Below are positions 7,020 through 11,307 of a stretch of DNA of 11,307 nt, one piece after another. The DNA comes from Gemmatimonadota bacterium. GTDB lineage: Bacteria > Gemmatimonadota > Gemmatimonadetes > Longimicrobiales > UBA6960. The notes under the pieces were generated by a model. It was not told the DNA's origin and ran no database searches. It saw only the letters and a list, made by a program, of their open reading frames with translations. The stretch is from contig JAHWKH010000037.1 in NCBI GenBank assembly GCA_019347995.1, positions 1 to 11,307 on the forward strand. The letters are read 5' to 3'. The translations under genes and the position numbers were made by a program. Every line of letters begins with the position of its first letter. Within the stretch, counting starts at the first letter, position 1.

Positions 7020-8123
7020 GTGGACGCCCCCTCCTTCTTCCGCCGCTACCTGCTTCCGGGCTTCGTCTTCCAGTCGGTGGTCATCGCCGGCGGGTACGGG
7101 ACGGGGCGCGAGCTGGTGGAGTTCTTCCTGACGCAGGGCCCCCTGGGCGGACTGCTGGCCATCGCCGTGTCCACGCTGGTGTGGAGCGCCGTGTGCATGG
7201 CCAGCTTCGAGTTCGCCCGCCGCTTCCGCGCGTACGACTACCGCGTCTTCTTCCGGCGGCTGCTGGGCCCGGCCTGGATCCTCTTCGAGATCTGCTACAT
7301 CGCCATGCTGCTGCTGGTGCTGGCGGTGGTGGCCGCCGCGTCGGGCGAGATCCTGCGCGAGACGTTCGGCCTGCCGTACGCCCTGGGCGTGGTGGGGATC
7401 ATGGTGGCCATCGGCGCGCTGGCCTTCGGGGGCAACGCCGCCATCGAGCGGGCGCTGGCCGGCTGGTCGTTCGTGCTCTACGGCGTCTACATCACGCTCT
7501 TCGCCTGGTCGTTCGCCCGCTTCGGCCCCGCCATCGGCGAGGCGCTGGTGGGCCGCGACGCCGGCGGCGCGTGGATCGCCGGCGGGGTACGCTACGCCGC
7601 CTACAACCTGGCCACCATCCCCGCCGTGCTCTTCGTGATCCGCCACCACCGCCGTGCCCGCGAGGCCCTGGTGTCGGGGGCGCTGGCGGGTCCCATCGCC
7701 ATCGTCCCCGCCGTGCTCTTCTACCTGGCCATGGTGGGGCAGTACCCGGCCGTGCTGGCGAGCCCCGTGCCCGCCAACGACCTCCTGGTGGCCCTGGACG
7801 CCCGCTGGTTCCAGGTGCTGTTCCAGGTCGTTCTGTTCGGCACGCTGGTGGAGACCGGCACCGGCATGATCCACGCGGTCAACGAGCGGCTGGCGGGCCG
7901 CATGGCCGAGCGGGACAGGCCCCTGCCCGCCTGGATCCGCCCCGCCGTGGCCGTGGGCTTCCTCGTCCTGGGCACGCTCCTGTCCCGCTTCGGCCTCATC
8001 GCCCTCATCGCGAGGGGCTACGGCACCCTCACGTGGGCCTTCCTCCTGGTCTTCGTCATCCCGGTGCTGACGCTGGGCGTGTGGAAGATGGTGCGGGCTC
8101 CGAAGACGGCGGCCGTGGGGTAG
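7020..8123 (+). CDS. YkvI-like integral membrane protein (LeuT-fold carrier family)
   Basis: This 367-residue, very hydrophobic protein has about ten predicted membrane helices. The first helix contains SVVIAGGYGTGRELVEFFL, which resembles the broken, substrate-binding first helix of the YkvI family (GAGFATGQE in Bacillus), relatives of sodium-coupled amino-acid and amine carriers. The later NLATIPAVLFVIRH and ETGTGMIHAVNERL segments also fit that family. The substrate is not known for the family, so none is assigned. The GTG at 7020 is preferred: the upstream TTG at 7011 leaves no room for a ribosome site and overlaps the proposed -10. The gene follows the ABC operon on the same strand after a 79-bp gap and could be a separate unit with its own promoter. 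It ends convergent to asnB. Confidence 0.8.
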   Translation: MDAPSFFRRYLLPGFVFQSVVIAGGYGTGRELVEFFLTQGPLGGLLAIAVSTLVWSAVCMASFEFARRFRAYDYRVFFRRLLGPAWILFEICYIAMLLLVLAVVAAASGEILRETFGLPYALGVVGIMVAIGALAFGGNAAIERALAGWSFVLYGVYITLFAWSFARFGPAIGEALVGRDAGGAWIAGGVRYAAYNLATIPAVLFVIRHHRRAREALVSGALAGPIAIVPAVLFYLAMVGQYPAVLASPVPANDLLVALDARWFQVLFQVVLFGTLVETGTGMIHAVNERLAGRMAERDRPLPAWIRPAVAVGFLVLGTLLSRFGLIALIARGYGTLTWAFLLVFVIPVLTLGVWKMVRAPKTAAVG

Positions 8124-8576
8124 AGTCGCCCCTCGAGGGTGCACCTGGCGAAGTACTCCTGCACCGCGGAGGCGCGGAGGGGGCGCGGAGGACCGCGGAG
8201 AACGGCTTCTCTGCTCGTCGTTCGTTCGCGGCATCCGCCGCGATTCCGCCCGTCATCCAGCGCGGCCGGATGGGCCGGTCGGTTCAGACGGGCCGCGAGA
8301 ACCTCCTCCCCTCGCCGACACGAACGACAGGCTCCTCGACGTTCTGATGGGTGGGCGGGTGTTGCGGCCCGGACCCGTCCCGTCGTGGGTGCGTTTCGCC
8401 CTCAAACGCCCACTCGTCGCCGTCCTGAGTGATGTCGGGACGAAATACGCCGCTCGCGAAGAACCAGCGGGCGTTTTGGTGCCATGGTACGATATGCCGA
8501 AGAGCTGAATCACGCCCCCCTCCGGCACCTCCCGCAGTCCTCCCCACCTCCCGTTGCGGGAGTAGTCCGGTCGACC
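8124..8576. other. Convergent intergenic region without a supported gene
   Basis: These 453 bp separate the 3' ends of the YkvI-like gene and asnB. Both strands have open frames, but none has a recognisable protein, a ribosome site or codon bias like its neighbours. A stretch around 8400-8510 is visibly richer in A and T than the flanking genes. Contents seen are a CGCGGAG repeat cluster at 8165-8201, a CCCTCGAGGG palindrome at 8130-8139, and a 6-bp stem with a 3-base loop (CTCCCG-TTG-CGGGAG, 8548-8562) just beyond the asnB stop. That hairpin has no T-tract on either side, so it is at best a weak terminator. Confidence 0.6.
8165..8201 (+). repeat. Short CGCGGAGG repeat cluster
   Basis: Four copies of CGCGGAG followed by G or A start at 8165, 8173, 8184 and 8194, spaced 8, 11 and 10 bases apart. 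Similar degenerate 'cgcggaga/cgcggagg' strings recur between genes in several GC-rich bacterial genomes, so this may be one member of a dispersed family. A function is unknown. Confidence 0.55.
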
Positions 8577-10244
8577 TCAGTACGCCGACCGATGCACCCC
8601 CCGCACCGAGCGGCCGGACGGATCGACGACGGCCGACAGCTCGGGATCCCAGGCCAGGGCCTCGGGTGTGCTGCAGGCCACTGAGGCTCCGCCGGGGACG
8701 GTGGCGGCGGCCGCCGGGAGGGGGAAGAGCCCCTCGAAGAGGCTGCGGTAGAGGTAGCCCTCCTTGGTGACCGGCGGGTTCACCGGGAAGCGCGCGGGCG
8801 CGTCGGCCATCTCCTGGTCGGTGACGCGCGCCTCGGCGTGCTCCTTCAGGCCGTCGATCCAGCCGTAGCCCACGCCGTCGGAGAACTGCTCCTTCTGGCG
8901 CCACGCCACCGACTCGGGCAGCAGGTCGGCGAACGCCTCGCGCAGCAGGTGCTTCTCCATGCGGCCCGGTCCGGGGCGCTTCGCCTCCGGGTCCAGCGTC
9001 ATGGCCACGTCGAGGAAGACGGGGTCCAGGAAGGGCACCCGCGCCTCCACGCCCCACGCCGCCATGGCCTTGTTCGCCCGCAGACAGTCGTACTGGTGGA
9101 GCCTGTCCAGCTTGCGCACCGTCTCCTCGTGGAAGGCCCGGGCGTCGGGCGCGCGGTGGAAGTAGAGGTAGCCGCCGAAGACCTCGTCGGCCCCCTCCCC
9201 CGACAGCACCATCTTGATGCCCATGGCCCGGATGCGGCGGGACATGAGCAGCATGGGCGTGGCGGCCCGGATCGTGGTGACGTCGTACGTCTCCAGGTGC
9301 CACACCACGTCGCGCAGGGCGTCCAGGCCCTCCTGCACGGTGAAGCGGAAGTCGTGGTGCACCGACCCGATGTGCTCGGCGACCTCCCGGGCGGCGGCCG
9401 CGTCGGGAGATCCCTCCAGACCCACGCAGAAGGTGTGGAGGCGGGGCCACCACGCCTCGCTCCTCTCGTCGTCCTCCACGCGCCGGCGGGCGTGGCGCGC
9501 CGCCAGGGCCGCGATCACCGAGGAGTCGAGGCCCCCGGAGAGGAGGGCGCCGTACGGGACGTCGCTCATCATCTGCCGGCGCACCGCGGCGTCCAGGGCC
9601 TCGCGCAGCACGGCGGGGTCGCCCGGACGGGTCTCCAGCGTCTCCCACCGCCGCCACGTCCGGTCGCGGTACGGCCGCACGACGCCCTCGCGGCTGTCCA
9701 GCACGTGCCCGGGAGGAAACACCTCCACGCTCTCGCACACGGGGACGAGGGCCTTCATCTCCGAGGCCACGTGCAGGACCCCGTCGGCGTCGCGGCCCAG
9801 GTAGAGGGGGACCACGCCCACCGGATCGCGCGCCACCACGTAGCGGTCGGCCTCGACGTCGTAGAGGACGAAGGCGAAGATCCCGTCCAGCTCGTCCAGC
9901 CACTCCAGGTCGTCGCGCTGGCGGTAGAGCGCCAGGATCACCTCGCAGTCGGACGCGGTCTCGAACGCGTACGGCGAGGCGAGCCCCTCCTCCAGCTCCT
10001 TGTGGTTGTAGATCTCGCCGTTCACCGCCAGCACCTGGGCGCCGTCGGTGGAGTGGAGGGGCTGGGCGCCGTGGAGGACGTCCACGATGGCCAGGCGCTC
10101 GTGGGCCAGGACGGCGCGCTCGCAGGCGAACACGCCCGACCAGTCGGGGCCGCGGTGGCGCTGGAGCCGGGACAGCTCGAGGGCGCGCTCGCGGTGGGCG
10201 GCGGCGTCCGCGCGGATGTCCAGGACGGCGAGGATCGAGCACAT
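8577..10244 (-). CDS. asnB: Asparagine synthetase B (glutamine-hydrolysing)
   Basis: AsnB makes asparagine from aspartate, glutamine and ATP in the cytoplasm. The 555-residue product is collinear with E. coli AsnB (554 aa) along its whole length. The catalytic Cys2 follows Met1. The N-terminal amidotransferase domain has LSRLQRHRGPDWSG, LAHERLAIVD, LAVNGEIYNH and SDCEVILALY. The synthetase domain has the ATP pyrophosphatase loop SGGLDSS at 236-242, RRVEDDERSEAWWPRLH, FTVQEGLDALRDV, ETYDVTTIRA, IKMVLSGEGADEVFGGYLYFH, WGVEARVPFLD and WRQKEQFSDGVGYGWID, ending in VPGGASVACS and VHRSAY. The start is fixed by the essential MCS terminus. A GGAG ends 10 bases upstream (8+ base spacing, 10255-10258). 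The gene is monocistronic here and preceded by an apparent attenuator (10279-10474). Confidence 0.98.
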   Translation of the reverse strand: MCSILAVLDIRADAAAHRERALELSRLQRHRGPDWSGVFACERAVLAHERLAIVDVLHGAQPLHSTDGAQVLAVNGEIYNHKELEEGLASPYAFETASDCEVILALYRQRDDLEWLDELDGIFAFVLYDVEADRYVVARDPVGVVPLYLGRDADGVLHVASEMKALVPVCESVEVFPPGHVLDSREGVVRPYRDRTWRRWETLETRPGDPAVLREALDAAVRRQMMSDVPYGALLSGGLDSSVIAALAARHARRRVEDDERSEAWWPRLHTFCVGLEGSPDAAAAREVAEHIGSVHHDFRFTVQEGLDALRDVVWHLETYDVTTIRAATPMLLMSRRIRAMGIKMVLSGEGADEVFGGYLYFHRAPDARAFHEETVRKLDRLHQYDCLRANKAMAAWGVEARVPFLDPVFLDVAMTLDPEAKRPGPGRMEKHLLREAFADLLPESVAWRQKEQFSDGVGYGWIDGLKEHAEARVTDQEMADAPARFPVNPPVTKEGYLYRSLFEGLFPLPAAAATVPGGASVACSTPEALAWDPELSAVVDPSGRSVRGVHRSAY

Positions 10245-10278
10245 GATGGGACCGCTCCGTTCGTGGGCGGGTGGGCAG

Positions 10279-10316
10279 AAAAAGAAACGGCCCCTCGGAA
10301 TCGCTCCGAGGGGCCG
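10279..10316 (-). terminator. Intrinsic terminator in the asnB leader (attenuator hairpin)
   Basis: On the minus strand a perfect 12-bp stem (CGGCCCCTCGGA / TCCGAGGGGCCG, arms at 10316-10305 and 10299-10288) with a 5-base loop is followed at once by TTTCTTTTT (10287-10279). It faces the same way as asnB and ends 34 bases before its start codon. No minus-strand gene other than the short leader ORF lies upstream for it to terminate, and it has no T-tract in the opposite direction. That placement is characteristic of an attenuator. Confidence 0.88.
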
Positions 10317-10376
10317 CTCCGGGTCCGGGATCGCGCCGCGCTAGTGCGTGCGCCTCCGCCGCCGGGAGCCCCTCGG
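10306..10376 (-). promoter_or_regulatory. Candidate antiterminator: leader segment pairs with terminator 5' arm
   Basis: Nine bases of the leader transcript, CCGAGGGGC (10376-10368, within leader codons 15-18), are exactly complementary to GCCCCTCGG (10314-10306), the 5' arm of the terminator. A tenth G-U pair is possible. The pairing would exclude the terminator hairpin. The same leader region can also be occupied by CTCCCGG (10368-10362) pairing with CCGGGAG at the leader ribosome site (10434-10428), giving a 1:2 / 2:3 / 3:4 layout as in classical attenuators. Structures were judged by eye, without energy calculation. Confidence 0.65.
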
Positions 10377-10421
10377 GGGGTTCCGGTTGGAATTCCGGCG
10401 ATCGGAGGTGGCGAAGCGCAT
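10341..10421 (-). CDS. asnB leader peptide (26 aa) with clustered Asn codons
   Basis: This small ORF lies between the proposed asnB promoter and the terminator, too short for routine gene calling. The ATG at 10421 follows GGGAGA with good spacing, and the TAG at 10343-10341 lies 25 bases before the terminator stem. The peptide contains NSNRN at residues 10-14 (codons AAT, TCC, AAC, CGG, AAC): three asparagines in five codons in a genome where AT-rich Asn codons are scarce. A ribosome stalled at Asn10 for lack of charged tRNA-Asn would leave the antiterminator segment free. With ample asparagine it would move to the stop and allow the terminator to fold. It is also arginine-rich (five in a row near the end), so an arginine effect cannot be excluded, but the gene controlled argues for asparagine. 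Confidence 0.75.
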   Translation of the reverse strand: MRFATSDRRNSNRNPPRGSRRRRRTH

Positions 10422-10444
10422 GGCGGTCTCCCGGGTGAGGCGGG

Positions 10445-10474
10445 AGGGTAGCGCGCCGGACGCGGGCCGGTCAA
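10445..10474 (-). promoter_or_regulatory. Candidate asnB promoter
   Basis: On the minus strand TTGACC (10474-10469, five of six matches to the -35 consensus) is separated by 18 bases from TACCCT (10450-10445), a TANNNT -10 box. Transcription would begin near 10438-10436, about 15 bases before the leader-peptide start, giving a leader of about 190 bases before asnB. Its position upstream of leader ORF and terminator fits the attenuation model. Confidence 0.6.
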
Positions 10475-10508
10475 GGGGAGCCGGCGCCGCAGGCGCGGCC
10501 GCGGCCTC

Positions 10509-10519
10509 CGATTAAATCG
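10509..10519. promoter_or_regulatory. AT-rich palindrome upstream of the DUF411 gene
   Basis: CGATT-A-AATCG is a perfect inverted repeat and the only AT-rich island in this divergent gap. On the plus strand TTAAAT within it could serve as a -10 for the DUF411 gene, with a leader of about 60 bases. A second inverted repeat (GGGAGC/GCTCCC, 10523-10542) follows. No -35 is evident. It could be an operator or a promoter; evidence is positional only. Confidence 0.25.
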
Positions 10520-10584
10520 CCAGGGAGCCCCGAGGCGCTCCCGGTGTAGAGACCGGCACCACCACCCTCGTTTCAGGAGACGAC

Positions 10585-11088
10585 ATGGCGCCGAAAGTGA
10601 TGTGGACCCTGGGTGCTCTGACGCTCGCGGGCGCCGGGGCCGTGCTGCTGGCGTCGGCCGAGGCGCCGCGGGACGCGACCCCCGCCGCCGTCACCGAGGC
10701 CCTGGCCATGGAGCCGGGGGTCGTGAAGGTCTGGAAGAGCCCGACCTGCGGGTGCTGCGGGGGCTGGGTCGATCACATGAGGGAGGCAGGCTTCGAGGTG
10801 GAGGTCGTGGACACCCAGGACCTGCGGCCGATCAAGGCCGAGCACGGGGTCACCGACGACCTGGCCTCCTGTCACACCGCCGTGGTGGACGGCTACGTGG
10901 TGGAAGGCCACGTGCCGGCCGCGGACATCCGGCGACTCCTGGCCGAGCGGCCCGACATCGCGGGCATCGCCGCGCCGGGGATGCCCACCGGGTCTCCCGG
11001 CATGGAAGTGCCCGGCCGGCCGGCCGACGCCTACGACGTGGTGGCCTTCACCCGGGACGGGGGACGCACGGTCTTCGCGAGCCACTGA
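10585..11088 (+). CDS. DUF411 (CopG-like) metal-binding protein
   Basis: This 167-residue protein begins with one hydrophobic segment (about 5-25), acting as signal peptide or membrane anchor, so the rest should be periplasmic. The DUF411 domain follows: KVWKSPTCGCCGGWVDHM (48-65) with C55, C57 and C58, then LASCHTAVVDGYVVEGHVPA (93-112) with C96, H97 and H109, then the methionine-containing PGMPTGSPGME. These Cys, His and Met residues are the family hallmark. Characterised relatives (CopG) bind copper and occur in copper-resistance operons. Nothing else in this window is a copper gene, so the metal is inferred from family. A strong AGGAG (10575-10579) fixes the ATG at 10585. It is divergent from asnB and likely monocistronic. 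Confidence 0.92.
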   Translation: MAPKVMWTLGALTLAGAGAVLLASAEAPRDATPAAVTEALAMEPGVVKVWKSPTCGCCGGWVDHMREAGFEVEVVDTQDLRPIKAEHGVTDDLASCHTAVVDGYVVEGHVPAADIRRLLAERPDIAGIAAPGMPTGSPGMEVPGRPADAYDVVAFTRDGGRTVFASH

Positions 11089-11120
11089 CGGAGGGCCGTG
11101 AGGGGCCAGCTCGCCGGTAT

Positions 11121-11138
11121 CCATGGTGCGGACCATGG
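11121..11138. repeat. Inverted repeat CCATGGT-GCGG-ACCATGG
   Basis: A perfect 7-bp inverted repeat with a 4-base loop lies 32 bp after the DUF411 stop. No T-tract follows, so it is not a standard intrinsic terminator. It could be a weak transcript end for the DUF411 gene or an operator for the following regulator gene. Confidence 0.35.
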
Positions 11139-11155
11139 GGCTCGCCCGCTGAGGT

Positions 11156-11174
11156 GATCGCCGGATCGGCGATC
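11156..11174. repeat. Inverted repeat GATCGCCG-GAT-CGGCGATC
   Basis: A perfect 8-bp inverted repeat with a 3-base spacer lies about 70 bp before the PadR-type start. PadR proteins often repress their own gene by binding inverted repeats, so this is a candidate operator. The sequence is not the ATGTA/TACAT type known for some PadR sites, so the link is tentative. Confidence 0.35.
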
Positions 11175-11244
11175 CACCCGGACAACCCGCCCCGCCCCGG
11201 CCGCGTCTCATGATCGTTCCACTCACGTTCTTCGTGGAGGGGCC

Positions 11245-11307
11245 GTGGCGGACGACGACCGGTCGGCGAACCTCGTGCGGGGCACCGTCGACCTCATGGT
11301 CCTGCGG
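11245..11307 (+). CDS. PadR-family transcriptional regulator (5' end only)
   Basis: A GTG at 11245, preceded four bases upstream by GGAGGGG (11236-11242), opens a frame that runs off the window after 21 codons. Residues 10-21 (LVRGTVDLMVLR) match the start of the PadR winged-helix domain, whose first helix typically reads 'L..GTLDLLVL'. PadR proteins are dimeric DNA-binding repressors. In many Acidobacteriota and Gemmatimonadota they sit directly upstream of ABC/FtsX-type permease genes, which cannot be checked here. The call rests on a short match. Confidence 0.7.
   Translation, partial: MADDDRSANLVRGTVDLMVLR

Noticed and set aside
8253..8528. 91-codon minus-strand ORF in the convergent spacer
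   Set aside because: No family resemblance, no ribosome site, and codon composition unlike its neighbours. Treated as noncoding.
8548..8562. Hairpin CTCCCG-TTG-CGGGAG after asnB as a terminator
   Set aside because: Only 6 bp of stem and no T-tract on either strand. Mentioned in the spacer entry but not called as a terminator.
8284..10242. 652-codon minus-strand frame overlapping asnB and running past its stop
   Set aside because: It is Arg/Pro/Gly-rich shadow sequence of asnB. The tail beyond asnB (8284-8576) is not recognisable and has no start of its own.

Overview
The window is roughly 70% G+C, gene-dense and bacterial. The gene content (ergothioneine genes with ATGA overlaps, an OpuC/EgtU-type transporter, a YkvI-type carrier, a DUF411 protein and a PadR regulator) and promoter-like boxes of the TTGAC / TANNNT kind suggest a high-GC phylum such as Gemmatimonadota. 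That is an inference from style; no rRNA or other phylogenetic marker is present.

Layout. (1) Positions 1-3019, minus strand: an ergothioneine block read egtB -> egtD -> a third gene, with ATGA overlaps at both junctions. The third gene looks chimeric. Its first ~50 residues resemble the start of a glutamate-cysteine ligase (EgtA type). From about residue 51 to the window edge it is the C-terminal part of a HisC-like aminotransferase. (2) Positions 3020-3171: a divergent intergenic region containing a perfect 12-bp palindrome. (3) Positions 3172-6940, plus strand: an overlapping operon of an FAD disulfide reductase, an ABC ATPase, and a fused substrate-binding/permease protein of the osmoprotectant/ergothioneine class. 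The fused gene carries one frameshift near 5988. (4) Positions 7020-8123, plus strand: a YkvI-like membrane protein, possibly made from a leaderless mRNA. (5) Positions 8124-8576: a gene-free convergent spacer with a small CGCGGAGG repeat cluster. (6) Positions 8577-10474, minus strand: asparagine synthetase asnB, preceded by a promoter, a 26-residue leader peptide with three clustered Asn codons, and an intrinsic terminator whose 5' arm can alternatively pair with the leader ORF. (7) Positions 10585-11088, plus strand: a DUF411 (CopG-like) metal-binding protein. (8) From 11245, plus strand: the first 21 codons of a PadR-type regulator, with two hairpin palindromes upstream.

How the parts may work together. 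EgtD makes hercynine from histidine, and EgtB attaches sulfur from gamma-Glu-Cys, whose synthase EgtA should follow. The divergent operon could import ergothioneine or a related betaine and keep a thiol or disulfide partner reduced. This link rests on gene neighbourhood and is not proven.

The strongest new candidate is the asnB leader, which has the parts of a classical ribosome-mediated attenuator that would sense charged tRNA-Asn. The main integrity warnings are the EgtA/HisC junction (assembly chimera or real deletion) and the frameshift in the transporter gene.
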